Below, one piece after another: positions 24,713 to 32,806 of a stretch of 64,000 nucleotides of DNA. The position numbers were made by a program, and so were the translations under genes. The notes under the pieces are model-generated. The model was not told where the DNA came from. It did no database searches and saw nothing but the letters and a program-made list of their open reading frames with translations. This DNA comes from Alphaproteobacteria bacterium. GTDB taxonomy: Bacteria; Myxococcota_A; UBA796; GCA-2862545. The stretch's first letter is position 1. Every line of letters begins with the position of its first letter. The stretch is from assembly GCA_020632885.1 (NCBI GenBank), contig JACKEQ010000006.1, positions 124,001-188,000 on the forward strand. The letters are read 5' to 3'.

Positions 24713-27358
24713 GTGATCGCCCTGCTCGCCCTCCTCGTGGCCGGTGCCGCCGAGACGACCCCGCCGCGGCTCGTGGCCGACGTCCGTGCCACGTACCCGC
24801 CAGACGCCCGCGAGCGCGGCCTGCAGGGCATCGTCGAGCTCCGGCTCACCGTGGACGCCACGGGTACGGTCACCGACGCCGTGGTGGTCCGCTCCCCCCA
24901 CCCCGAGCTCGATCCGGCTGCCCTCGCAGCGGCCCGCCAGCTCCGGTTCGCGCCGGCGACGGTGGACGGCGAGCCTGCGGGTGCCGAGGTGGGCTACCGG
25001 TTCGTCTTCAGCCTCGGGTCCTCCGAGGAGGGCGGGATCGCGCGGCCCGCCACCCTGCACGGGACGGTGGAGGACGCCGACGGCCTCGAGCTGCCGGGAG
25101 CCACGATCACCGCCCGTCGCGCGGACGGCACCGGCGAGCCCATCACCCGCACCGGCAGCGCCGCGGGGCGCTTCGACCTGCCGTTCCTCCCGCCGGGTGT
25201 GTGGCTCGTGGAGATCGCGCGCGAGGGCTTCGAGGCGGGCGTCTTCGAGGTCACCCTGGGGCCGGGCGAGACCCTGGAGTCCGCGTTCACGCTCACCCCG
25301 GAGGACGCTCTGGAGGTCGTGGTCTGGGCGAGCCGACGCACCTGGCGGGAGGTGGACCGCGGTGAGCTGGTGGCCGACGCGGGCACCGTCACGGGGGTCT
25401 ACGAGCTCACCCGGCGCGACATCGAGAGCACGCCGGGGTCGCTGGAGGACGTGGCCCGTGCGACCCACGCGCTGCCAGGGGTCGTCTCCGACGGCGACAT
25501 GCTGGCGGGGTTCCATGTGCGGGGAGGCCAGCAGGACGAGGTCGTGTACCTGCTCGACCGGGTGCCCCTCGAGAACCCGTTCCACCTGGCGGGGTTCAAC
25601 AGCCTGTTCAACCCCGACATGATCGACGGCGTGCGGTTCTTCGCGGGCGCGGCACCCGCGAACGTGCCGAGCGGGACGAGTGCCGTGATGGACGTCACCA
25701 CCTGGGACGGCGCGCCCCGCGAGCCCGGAGGGGGCCTCGACGGCGCCGTGGACCTCTCGGCCTCGAGCGCCAGGGTGTTCCTCATGGGTCCCCTCGACGA
25801 CGACGAGCGCTTCACCTTCGCGCTGGCCGCCCGCCGCACGTACATGGAGGGCTACTTCCAGGTGCTGAAGTGGGCGAACGTCATCGACAACGCCTTCGCG
25901 GCACCGGAGTTCAGCGAGCTCTCCGCGCGGGCGGCCTGGCGGCCGGACAGCCGCACGCGGGTCATGGTGTCGGCGCTGCGGTCGAGCGACTCGCTGGCCC
26001 TCGTGGACTCCGAGGACGACTCCCTGGTGAACTTCTCCGGGGCCTTCGAGCTGAAGAACGGGCTGACGCTGCTGTCGGCCGACCACCGCTACGTCACGCC
26101 GCACGGGCTCTCCTGGCAGACCACCGTCGCGCGCACCTGGGACCGGTCGTTCCAGCGGCGCGACCTCGCGGGCACGGTGGAGCGGACGACGCGGCTGTCG
26201 CGGTCGTTCGTCCGCACCGACGGCGTGGTCCCGATCACCGAGCACTCGCGCGTGAAGGTCGGTGGGGACGCATCGCGCTTCCAGCTCGCGGCTTCCGGCG
26301 ATCTCGAGGACAACCGCCTGCTCCCCACGTGGACCCAGGCGGGCATCGCGGACTTCGGCTTCGAGCTGGCCCGGGTGGACAACGCGCCGGATCCCTGGAC
26401 CGAGGCCAACCTCTACGCCGAGGCCGAGATCGAGGCGCCGCTCGGGCAGCCCGTCACGCGGCGGGGACGCACGCTCCAGCCGGCCATCAAGCTGCGGGCC
26501 GGCACCCGTGTGCAGTACGCCGGGCTCACCGGTGAGATCCTCCCGTCCCCACGGGCCGGGATCGCGGTCCCCCTGCCGACGGGCACCATCCCCAAGGTCT
26601 CCCTCGGCCACTACCAGCAGGTGATGCGCGACCCCATCAAGCTCGCGGACGGCTACGGGTCGCCCGACCTGCGCGCGTCGCGTGCGCGGCACCTCGTGGT
26701 GGGCGTGGACCAGGCCATCCCCCTGCCGGGCGAGGGCACCGGGGGCCTGCTGCGCGTGGAGGCCTACCGAATCGCGCTCACCGACCTCGTGGTGACGCCC
26801 GACACCCCGGAGCGGCTGGCGACCGCGGCGTACACCAACGACGGCACGGGCCTGAACCGCGGTGTGGACGTGATGGCCGCGGCCAGGATGGGTCGGTTCA
26901 ACGGTCAGCTCGCGTACGGCCTGCTCTTCGCCACGCGCGACAACCCCACCAACCGCGTCTGGCCCACCGAGGTGGCACCCCAGCAGGATCAGCGGCACAC
27001 GCTCTCCATCGCCGGCGACTACCAGCTCTTCGCGCACTGGCGGATGACGGCGCGGTACGCCTTCCACTCCGGCCGCCCGGTGTCGCGGGTGGACGTGGAC
27101 GACCCGCTCGCCGAGACCGTCCGCCTCACGTGCCTGAACTGCGACCGCCTCGGGCCCACGCACCAGCTCGACCTGCGCGCCGAGTGGCGCAGGGCCTACG
27201 AGCGCTACCGGATGACGTTCTACGTGGAGGTCCTGAACGTGGGGAACATCCAGTCGGACTTCCTGCCGATCCACGACGTGATCGACGGGTCGCTGTCCAC
27301 GTCCATGCTGCGCCACCTGCCCATGCGGCCCTTCCTGGGGCTGCGCGCGGATTTCTGA
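24713..27358 (+). CDS. TonB-dependent outer-membrane receptor with N-terminal TonB-C-like domain
   Basis: 881 residues from GTG 24713; residues 1-14 are a short signal peptide ending near AGA. Residues about 17-100 resemble the C-terminal domain of TonB itself: TYPPDARERGLQGIVELRL, then VRSPHPELDPAALAAARQ and LRFAPATVDG. Residues about 112-195 are a carboxypeptidase-regulatory-like fold (HGTVEDADGLELPGATI). A plug domain follows at about 225-330 (SLEDVARATHALPGV, FHVRGGQQDEVVYLLDRVPL), then a long beta-barrel ending in the aromatic LGLRADF, the usual signal for barrel assembly. Its ligand cannot be read from the sequence. It is transcribed away from the diheme gene and ends 23 bp before the acyl carrier protein gene. 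Confidence 0.85.
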   Translation: MIALLALLVAGAAETTPPRLVADVRATYPPDARERGLQGIVELRLTVDATGTVTDAVVVRSPHPELDPAALAAARQLRFAPATVDGEPAGAEVGYRFVFSLGSSEEGGIARPATLHGTVEDADGLELPGATITARRADGTGEPITRTGSAAGRFDLPFLPPGVWLVEIAREGFEAGVFEVTLGPGETLESAFTLTPEDALEVVVWASRRTWREVDRGELVADAGTVTGVYELTRRDIESTPGSLEDVARATHALPGVVSDGDMLAGFHVRGGQQDEVVYLLDRVPLENPFHLAGFNSLFNPDMIDGVRFFAGAAPANVPSGTSAVMDVTTWDGAPREPGGGLDGAVDLSASSARVFLMGPLDDDERFTFALAARRTYMEGYFQVLKWANVIDNAFAAPEFSELSARAAWRPDSRTRVMVSALRSSDSLALVDSEDDSLVNFSGAFELKNGLTLLSADHRYVTPHGLSWQTTVARTWDRSFQRRDLAGTVERTTRLSRSFVRTDGVVPITEHSRVKVGGDASRFQLAASGDLEDNRLLPTWTQAGIADFGFELARVDNAPDPWTEANLYAEAEIEAPLGQPVTRRGRTLQPAIKLRAGTRVQYAGLTGEILPSPRAGIAVPLPTGTIPKVSLGHYQQVMRDPIKLADGYGSPDLRASRARHLVVGVDQAIPLPGEGTGGLLRVEAYRIALTDLVVTPDTPERLATAAYTNDGTGLNRGVDVMAAARMGRFNGQLAYGLLFATRDNPTNRVWPTEVAPQQDQRHTLSIAGDYQLFAHWRMTARYAFHSGRPVSRVDVDDPLAETVRLTCLNCDRLGPTHQLDLRAEWRRAYERYRMTFYVEVLNVGNIQSDFLPIHDVIDGSLSTSMLRHLPMRPFLGLRADF

Positions 27359-27381
27359 TAGACCCTCGGCACGGAGGCCGT

Positions 27382-27645
27382 GTGTCGAACGATCTGATCC
27401 CGCGCATCAAGACCCTCATCCTCGAGGGCCTCCACCTCGACGAGCTCTCCCCCGCGGACCTCGACCCCGACGTACCGCTCTTCGGCGACGGAGGGCTCGG
27501 GCTGGACTCGGTGGACGCGCTCGAGCTCGTGATGGAGCTCGAGCGGCAGTTCGGCGTGCAGCTCCAGGACGACCAGGCGTCCCGCGAGGTGCTCCGGAGC
27601 GTGCGCTCCATCGCCGCGTGGGTCGAGGCCCAGGGTGCGGGCTGA
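27382..27645 (+). CDS. Acyl carrier protein
   Basis: 87 residues from GTG 27382, preceded by GGAGG about 5 nt upstream. The 4'-phosphopantetheine attachment motif is GLGLDSVDALEL, with the Ser of DSV, following the DLDPDVPLFGDGG loop typical of dedicated type II carrier proteins. Helix III and the acidic C-terminus (QDDQASREVLRSVRSIAAWV) are in place. The gene overlaps the following flavoenzyme by 11 bp, which implies coupled translation in fixed stoichiometry. It is the only recognisable ACP in the window, so it is the natural carrier for the ketosynthases, dehydratase and FabG found 9-14 kb downstream and for the ketosynthase upstream. Confidence 0.88.
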   Translation: MSNDLIPRIKTLILEGLHLDELSPADLDPDVPLFGDGGLGLDSVDALELVMELERQFGVQLQDDQASREVLRSVRSIAAWVEAQGAG

Positions 27646-28786
27646 GATCCTGGTGATCGGTGCGGGTCCCACGGGCTGCACCGTCGCCACCACGCTGGCC
27701 CGCCTGGGCCACGACGTGCTCATGATCGACCGGGACGACCCGCCCCGCGTCGCGGTCGGCGAGTCGCTGATCCCCGTGTGCCGCGAGGTCCTCGACGACC
27801 TCGGCGTGGACATGACGGGCTTCCTGCCCAAGCACGGTGCCGTGTTCCGGTGGGGCGGGCGCTCGGTGCGGTTCGGGTTCGACGAGGGCATGCGGCCCGA
27901 CCACGTGCTCGCCTGGCAGACCCCACGGGCGGAGCTCGACCGGCGGATGCGGGAGGTCGCGCGGGGGGCGGGCGTGCGCTTCGCCCAGACCGACGTGCGC
28001 GCGGTGGATGTGCCGAACCGCACCGTGTCCACGGGGCTCGGCGAGGTGGAGGCCGGCTTCCTGGTGGACTGCGGGGGGCGCAACCAGCTCCTCGGTCGTG
28101 CGCTGGGGGTGCGGGCGAAGCACCCGTGGCTGAAGAACGCGGCGGTGGGCGCGTGGCACCGGGGCGTGCGGGTGCAGGACGAAGAGCCGGGCGACGTCGT
28201 GATCTGCGCCTACGACGGCGGCTGGTTCTGGTTCATCCCCTTCGCGGACGGCACCTGGAGCGTCGGGACCACCCTGACACCGCGGGGTCCCACGGGACCC
28301 GACCGCTGGGCGGAGGCGCTCGCGCGGTGCCCGGATGCCCAGGAGCGCCTGGAGGGTGCCGAGCGGCTGGAGCCGTTCCGGGGCACGAGCGACATCAGCG
28401 TGTCGTCCACGGCCTTCCACGGGGACGGCTGGGCGCTGGTGGGCGACGCGGCCACCTTCCTGGACCCCGTGTTCAGCACGGGCATCGCGCTGGGCCTGTT
28501 CGGCGGGCGGGACTTCGCGCGCACATGGTCGGCCGGGGGCGATCTGGACGCGTGGGAGGCGCGCTGCCGGGCGGCCGTTCAGGCCTTCGAGCCCGTGGTC
28601 CAGGCCTGGTACGAAGGCGACCGGTTCCTGCGCGTGGCGTTCGCGGAGGCCGAGCGCCACCAGCCCACCGTGCGGAAGGCCATCGTGAGCCTGCTGGCCG
28701 GGGACGTGTTCGACCCCGACTTCACGGGCCCCCGGCGGCTGGGTGCCCGCTTCGACAGCATCGAGCGGATGGTGCTCGGAGCCTGA
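27635..28786 (+). CDS. Flavin-dependent halogenase-like FAD oxidoreductase
   Basis: 383 residues from GTG 27635. FAD binding: VIGAGPTGCTVATTLARLG at the N-terminus and GDAATFLDPVFSTG near residue 275. Several marks of flavin-dependent halogenases are visible: VGESLIP after the first Rossmann unit, then LPKHGAVFRWG with a lysine at the place of the halogenase active-site Lys, and WFWFIP matching the WxWxIP signature. The FLDPVFSTG segment resembles the phenol/pyrrole halogenases that act on carrier-protein-bound substrates. Overlap with the ACP gene strengthens the idea of an ACP-tethered substrate. The protein is shorter than most halogenases (about 500 residues), and related FAD reductases or monooxygenases share parts of these motifs, so halogenation is likely but unproven. 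Confidence 0.75.
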   Translation: MRAEILVIGAGPTGCTVATTLARLGHDVLMIDRDDPPRVAVGESLIPVCREVLDDLGVDMTGFLPKHGAVFRWGGRSVRFGFDEGMRPDHVLAWQTPRAELDRRMREVARGAGVRFAQTDVRAVDVPNRTVSTGLGEVEAGFLVDCGGRNQLLGRALGVRAKHPWLKNAAVGAWHRGVRVQDEEPGDVVICAYDGGWFWFIPFADGTWSVGTTLTPRGPTGPDRWAEALARCPDAQERLEGAERLEPFRGTSDISVSSTAFHGDGWALVGDAATFLDPVFSTGIALGLFGGRDFARTWSAGGDLDAWEARCRAAVQAFEPVVQAWYEGDRFLRVAFAEAERHQPTVRKAIVSLLAGDVFDPDFTGPRRLGARFDSIERMVLGA

Positions 28787-28791
28787 AGAGC

Positions 28792-30720
28792 TCAGGGCGT
28801 CAGGATCGAGGCGTCCAGGGTGTACGTGGCCGAGGTCGTGCAGTCCAGGCTCGAGGAGAACAGGAACACACGCGTCACCACGTCCACGGGTGCCCCCGTG
28901 CCGTTGAACCACTCGAGCACCTCGTTGTCGGACACCGAGGCTCCACCGAAGTTGTCGGAGAAGATCTCGAGCCCGGTGGCCGCGTCGTAGAGCTCGGCAT
29001 CGATGTCGCCGACCGTGGTGACGTGGGTGAACAGGACGTCCACCGTTAGGAGCTGGCCCGGCTGGACGGAGCCCACGAAGACGTAGTCGTCGCCGACCCG
29101 GGGGCCACCGAGCACGGTCATGGCGGCCGGCAGCGTGGTCGTGATGGCCGTGGCGACGCTCTGGTTGGGCTCCAGCGCGTCGTCCGTCGCGCAGGCGGCT
29201 GTCGCGAAGGTGAGATCGTAGCTCGTGCACACGTCCGACCACACGCCGACGGTGTAGTCCGCGCTCGTCGACCCCAGGTTCGCGGAGGTCACGTCGTAGG
29301 GCGTGAGACCGTCGATGTCGACGGAGTTCCCGGCGGGGTCGAACAGCTCGACCTCCAGGCTGCTGCCGGCGGTGGTCGCGGTCATGGTGACGGCCGAGCC
29401 CGCAGGCACGGGGTACGCGAAGAAGTCCGGGCTCACGGCATCCACGTTGAGCCCGGAGGTGTCGGTCGTGAGCGTCAGCGCCGTCGCGTACGTCTCGTTG
29501 GGCTCGTACACGTCGGGTGACGGGCAGGGCGTGCCGGGGGTGATGGCGGACGTCAGATCGTAGGTCGCACATCCGGCGACGCTGACGACCTCGACGAGGT
29601 AGGTCGCGGTCGCGCCCGTGCGGTTGGTGACCTGGAGGTCGTACGGGTCGAAGGAGTCGAAGTCGAGCTCGAACGTGCCGGTGGCGTCGAGCACCCGGAG
29701 CTCCACGTCGTCCGGCGTGTCGACGAGCACGTCCAGGACGTCGCCCGCGGCCAGCACGACGCTGTAGTAGTCGGGGTGACCCGGATCCGCGGTGTACCCC
29801 GTGACAGATGCGGGTAGGGCGGAGGCCGTGCCGGGTGTGTCGTTGGCCTCCGCGGCGTCCGCATCGCAGGCGGGGTTGGGCGCGAAGGTCGCGACCACGT
29901 CGTAGAGGGCGCACTCGCGGGGATTGACGGAGGAGTCGTAGAGCTCGACCCCGAGCACCACCGTCACGGGGCCGCTCGTGTAGTTCGCGGCCGCGACGGT
30001 CTCGTTGTCGTTGATGGACACCGAGGACGCCAGCGTGTTGCCCGAGAGGTCGTAGATGGCGGCGTCGATGTCGCCTTCCGCATGCTGGAACAGCACGTCG
30101 AGGGTGGCGGTCTGCCCTGCCGGCACGACGACCGTGAAGTAGTCGGGATCCTCCGGGGTCGTGGAGACCACCAGGTCGGTCGCCGGGACGGGCAGCGCGA
30201 CAGCCGTTCCGACGGTGTCGTTGTCCTCGAACCGGTCGTCGGTGCAGTCGAAGGCCGTGTCCGTGTCGGCATCGGTGTCCGTGTCGGTATCGGCGTCCGC
30301 GTCGCTGTCCGTGTCGGCGTCCGTGTCGCTGTCCGTGTCCGCGTCGGTGTCGCTGTCGGTATCGGCGTCCGTGTCGCTGTCCGCGTCCGTGTCGCTGTCC
30401 GCGTCCGTGTCGCTGTCCGCGTCCGTGTCGCTGTCCGCGTCCGTGTCGCTGTCCGCGTCCGTGTCGCTGTCCGCGTCCGTGTCGCTGTCCGTGTCCGTGT
30501 CGCTGTCCGCGTCGGTGTCCGTGTCGCTGTCCGCGTCGGCGTCGGTGTCCGCATCGGTGTCCGCGTCCGTGTCCGCGTCCGTGTCCGCATCGGTGTCCGC
30601 GTCCGTGTCCGCATCGGTGTCGGCGTCGGTGTCCGCGTCCGCCTCCACGGGGGTCGGGGCGTACTCGTTGAAGCAGCCCAGGGCCAGGGTGGCTACGAGC
30701 CAGACAGGAAAGCGGTGCAT
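28792..30720 (-). CDS. Surface lipoprotein A: Asp-rich linker and four PPC-like modules
   Basis: 642 residues from ATG 30720, giving MHRFPVWLVATLALGC with lipobox ALGC, preceded by GGAGGATCC. After the lipid anchor about 130 residues alternate Asp with Ala, Thr or Ser almost perfectly (D-x-D-x). Four beta-sandwich modules of about 120 residues follow, resembling bacterial pre-peptidase C-terminal (PPC) domains. Each opens with a D/E-x-N/D signature (DDRFEDNDT, DAAEANDTPG, DVYEPNETY, DALEPNQSV) and contains a D-Y/F-(F/Y) core such as DPDYFTVVVPAG. No protease or other catalytic domain is attached. The linker probably projects the modules from the outer membrane and binds cations. First of three related genes in a row. 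Confidence 0.85.
   Translation of the reverse strand: MHRFPVWLVATLALGCFNEYAPTPVEADADTDADTDADTDADTDADTDADTDADTDADTDADADSDTDTDADSDTDTDSDTDADSDTDADSDTDADSDTDADSDTDADSDTDADSDTDADTDSDTDADTDSDTDADTDSDADADTDTDTDADTDTAFDCTDDRFEDNDTVGTAVALPVPATDLVVSTTPEDPDYFTVVVPAGQTATLDVLFQHAEGDIDAAIYDLSGNTLASSVSINDNETVAAANYTSGPVTVVLGVELYDSSVNPRECALYDVVATFAPNPACDADAAEANDTPGTASALPASVTGYTADPGHPDYYSVVLAAGDVLDVLVDTPDDVELRVLDATGTFELDFDSFDPYDLQVTNRTGATATYLVEVVSVAGCATYDLTSAITPGTPCPSPDVYEPNETYATALTLTTDTSGLNVDAVSPDFFAYPVPAGSAVTMTATTAGSSLEVELFDPAGNSVDIDGLTPYDVTSANLGSTSADYTVGVWSDVCTSYDLTFATAACATDDALEPNQSVATAITTTLPAAMTVLGGPRVGDDYVFVGSVQPGQLLTVDVLFTHVTTVGDIDAELYDAATGLEIFSDNFGGASVSDNEVLEWFNGTGAPVDVVTRVFLFSSSLDCTTSATYTLDASILTP
30256..30644. 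repeat. Low-complexity hexanucleotide-like tract coding the Asp-rich linker of lipoprotein A
   Basis: About 390 bp of near-repeats of GTGTCCGC/GTCGGC type units, read on the minus strand as roughly 130 residues alternating Asp with Ala, Thr or Ser. The unit DSDTDA recurs at least seven times. The tract is a likely site of length variation by slippage or recombination with the two shorter tracts at 32319-32498 and 35020-35157. Confidence 0.85.
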
Positions 30721-30778
30721 CGGATCCTCCGCCGTCCACGGTAATCCACCGGCATCGATCCGCACCCCCGAACGCACG

Positions 30779-30812
30779 AGAGCCCCCGTCTGCCGTAGCG
30801 GACGGGGGCTCT
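30779..30812 (-). terminator. GC-rich hairpin downstream of lipoprotein B
   Basis: A perfect 12-bp stem: AGAGCCCCCGTC (30779-30790) pairs with GACGGGGGCTCT (30801-30812) around a 10-nt loop. It lies 43 nt past the stop of the gene at 30856-32571. No T-tract follows, so it may be an L-shaped terminator or an mRNA 3'-end stabiliser. Confidence 0.6.
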
Positions 30813-30855
30813 GGCGAGAGCCGACCGGGCGTGCCCGGCCGGAGCTCCTACACGA

Positions 30856-32571
30856 TCACGGCGTCGGGCCGATCGTCGTGGTCATGTCGTAGGTGTTCGA
30901 GTCCGCGCAGGTGTTGCTCGCCCCGAAGAGGTTCACGCGCATCACGATGTCCACCGGGCCACCGGTCGTGTTCGACCAGTGCAGGTCCTCGTTGTCCGTG
31001 CTGGTGGCGCTGCTGTCGAGGGACGTCGTGGTGTTGGTGGCGTCGTAGAAGCGGGTGTCGATGTCACCATTCGCGTGCGTGAAGGTGAGGAGCACGTCGA
31101 TGGTCTCGCCGTCCTGCACGGTGCCGAGGGCGAACCAGTCGTCGCCGCCGGTCGAGGGACCGGTGACCACGAGGCCCGTGGCGTTGGCGAGGGCGACCGC
31201 GGTGGCGGCCGACTGGTTGGGCTCGTTCGCGTCGTCCGTCGCGCAGGTGACGGTGGCGTACGCGACGTCGTAGTCCGCGCAGTCCTCGGCCGTGACGAGG
31301 TAGGTCACGTTGACAGCGGCGCCCGTGGCGTTCACGGCAGCCACGTCGTAGGGCGTGAAGCTGTCGGTCTCCACCGAGTTGCCCGCGGCGTCGAACATCT
31401 CGATCTCGATCGAGGACGCGGAGGTCGCGGTGACGGTGACGCCCGAGTTGGCCGCCAGGCTGTAGGTGAACCAGTCGGGGCTCACGGCGTCGACGTTCAG
31501 GCCGGTGGTGTCGGCGTTGAGCGCGATCGCGGTGCCCATCGTGTTGTTGGGCTCGTTGGCGTCCGGCGTCGGGCACGGCGTGGCGGGCGTGATGGTCGAC
31601 GTGAGGTCGTAGGTCGCGCAGACGTCGCTGACGATCTCGACCACGTAGTCGGCCGAGGCGCCGGTCAGGTTCGTGACCTCGACATCGAAGTCGGGGCCGA
31701 ACGTGTCGGTGTCGTAGGTCGTGGTGCCCGTGGCATCCCAGACCCGGACCTCGACGTCGTCGGAGGTGTTGTTGGCGTTCACCAGCAGGTTGTCGCCGGC
31801 GGCGAGGGTCACGACGTAGTAGTCGGAGTCGCCCGGATCGACCGAGTAGCCCGTGACGGTGCCCGTCGGGAGCGCGCTGGCGGCACCGAGGGTGTCGTTC
31901 TCCTCACCCGCGTCGGGCGTGCACACGGGGTTCGCCGTGAACGTGGTGACGACGTCGTAGACGTTGCAGTCGTAGGGGTTGCTGAACGAGTCGTACAGGT
32001 CGACGCGCAGCTTCACGGTCTCGTCGGAGCCGGTGTAGTTGGCGTACTCGAGGGTCTCGATGCCGTTACCGAACAGCGAGGAGTCGACCTGCGTGTCGTT
32101 CGAGTCGTACAGGTAGGCGTCGATGTCGCCGTTGGCGTCGATGAAGGTCACGTCGACGGTGATGGACTGGCCCGCGGGCACCACGATGGTCCAGAAGTCG
32201 GGGTCGTCCGGCGTGGTGGAGACGACGAGGCCCGTGGGGGTCGCGGGGAGCGCGACGGCCGTGGCGAGGGTGTCGTTGTCCTCGTAGGCGTCCTCGGTGC
32301 AGTCGATGCCGCCGGCGGTATCGGTGTCGGCATCCGTGTCGGCGTCGGCGTCGGCATCGGCGTCGGTGTCGGCGTCGGCGTCCGTGTCGGAGTCGGCATC
32401 CGAGTCCGCGTCGGTGTCGGAGTCCGCATCGCTGTCGGCGTCGGTGTCCGCGTCCGTGTCCGAATCGGCGTCGGTGTCGGTGTCGGTGTCGGTCTCGGTC
32501 GCGGTGGGCGTGGGCGTGCCCTTACAGGCGGCGAGCATCGCGAGGACCGCGATCATCGTGTACTTGGACAT
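30856..32571 (-). CDS. Surface lipoprotein B: Asp-rich linker and four PPC-like modules
   Basis: 571 residues from ATG 32571: MSKYTMIAVLAMLAACKG, with lipobox LAAC and GGAGGAACC just upstream. A 60-residue Asp-alternating linker (TDTDTDTDADSDTD and onward) is followed by four modules beginning EDAYEDNDTL, DAGEENDTL, DANEPNNTM and DANEPNQSA. Each has the PPC-like sandwich features DPDFWTIVVPAG or DSDYYVVTLAAG. Sequence identity with lipoprotein A is evident module by module, so A and B arose by duplication. The Lys at +2 after the lipid-modified Cys (CKG) is shared with lipoprotein C. The upstream region carries a promoter-like motif shared with gene C. Confidence 0.85.
   Translation of the reverse strand: MSKYTMIAVLAMLAACKGTPTPTATETDTDTDTDADSDTDADTDADSDADSDTDADSDADSDTDADADTDADADADADTDADTDTAGGIDCTEDAYEDNDTLATAVALPATPTGLVVSTTPDDPDFWTIVVPAGQSITVDVTFIDANGDIDAYLYDSNDTQVDSSLFGNGIETLEYANYTGSDETVKLRVDLYDSFSNPYDCNVYDVVTTFTANPVCTPDAGEENDTLGAASALPTGTVTGYSVDPGDSDYYVVTLAAGDNLLVNANNTSDDVEVRVWDATGTTTYDTDTFGPDFDVEVTNLTGASADYVVEIVSDVCATYDLTSTITPATPCPTPDANEPNNTMGTAIALNADTTGLNVDAVSPDWFTYSLAANSGVTVTATSASSIEIEMFDAAGNSVETDSFTPYDVAAVNATGAAVNVTYLVTAEDCADYDVAYATVTCATDDANEPNQSAATAVALANATGLVVTGPSTGGDDWFALGTVQDGETIDVLLTFTHANGDIDTRFYDATNTTTSLDSSATSTDNEDLHWSNTTGGPVDIVMRVNLFGASNTCADSNTYDMTTTIGPTP
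32319..32498. repeat. Asp-rich linker tract of lipoprotein B
   Basis: About 180 bp of imperfect GTGTCGGC/GTCCGC repeats, coding on the minus strand about 60 residues alternating Asp with Ala, Thr or Ser. It is the middle-length member of three such tracts within 5 kb. Confidence 0.8.
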
Positions 32572-32600
32572 GTGGTTCCTCCAGAGCCTTGGTCGCCGCG

Positions 32601-32631
32601 CATGGTAATGCAGCACGTCCCGACTGACGAC
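32601..32631 (-). promoter_or_regulatory. Shared promoter-like element upstream of lipoprotein B
   Basis: On the minus strand GTCGTCAGTCG (32631-32621), an 11-nt spacer, then ATTACCATG (32609-32601), starting 50 nt upstream of the start codon. The same 11-mer and spacer occur upstream of lipoprotein C, followed by ACTATCCTGCG. The two-block layout and position suggest a promoter for a non-housekeeping sigma factor or an activator site. Confidence 0.5.
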
Positions 32632-32755
32632 GGTTTTTTGGATGACCAGGCCATAAGCCTGATTCCAGCGTCACCTTCCACGGTCCGCAGCGGGATCTCG
32701 CGGAGCTGACGGCCCAGGCCGGGCCGTCGGGATCGACTCCCCCCGGAACGACGAA

Positions 32756-32784
32756 GGCCCGGCACGCACGAGGCGTACCGGGCC
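32756..32784 (-). terminator. GC-rich hairpin downstream of lipoprotein C
   Basis: GGCCCGGCACGC (32756-32767) pairs with GCGTACCGGGCC (32773-32784), 11 of 12 positions, with a 5-nt loop. It lies 22 nt after the stop of the gene at 32807-35230 and, like its neighbour at 30779, has no T-tract. Confidence 0.6.
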
Positions 32785-32806
32785 CAGGATCAGCTCACGA
32801 GGTCGA

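Noticed and set aside
27416..30739. A minus-strand frame of about 1100 codons covering the ACP, halogenase-like gene and lipoprotein A.
   Set aside because: It runs out of frame through three well-supported genes; its GHRCGHGRGHG-like content is an artefact of the Asp-linker repeat read in another frame.
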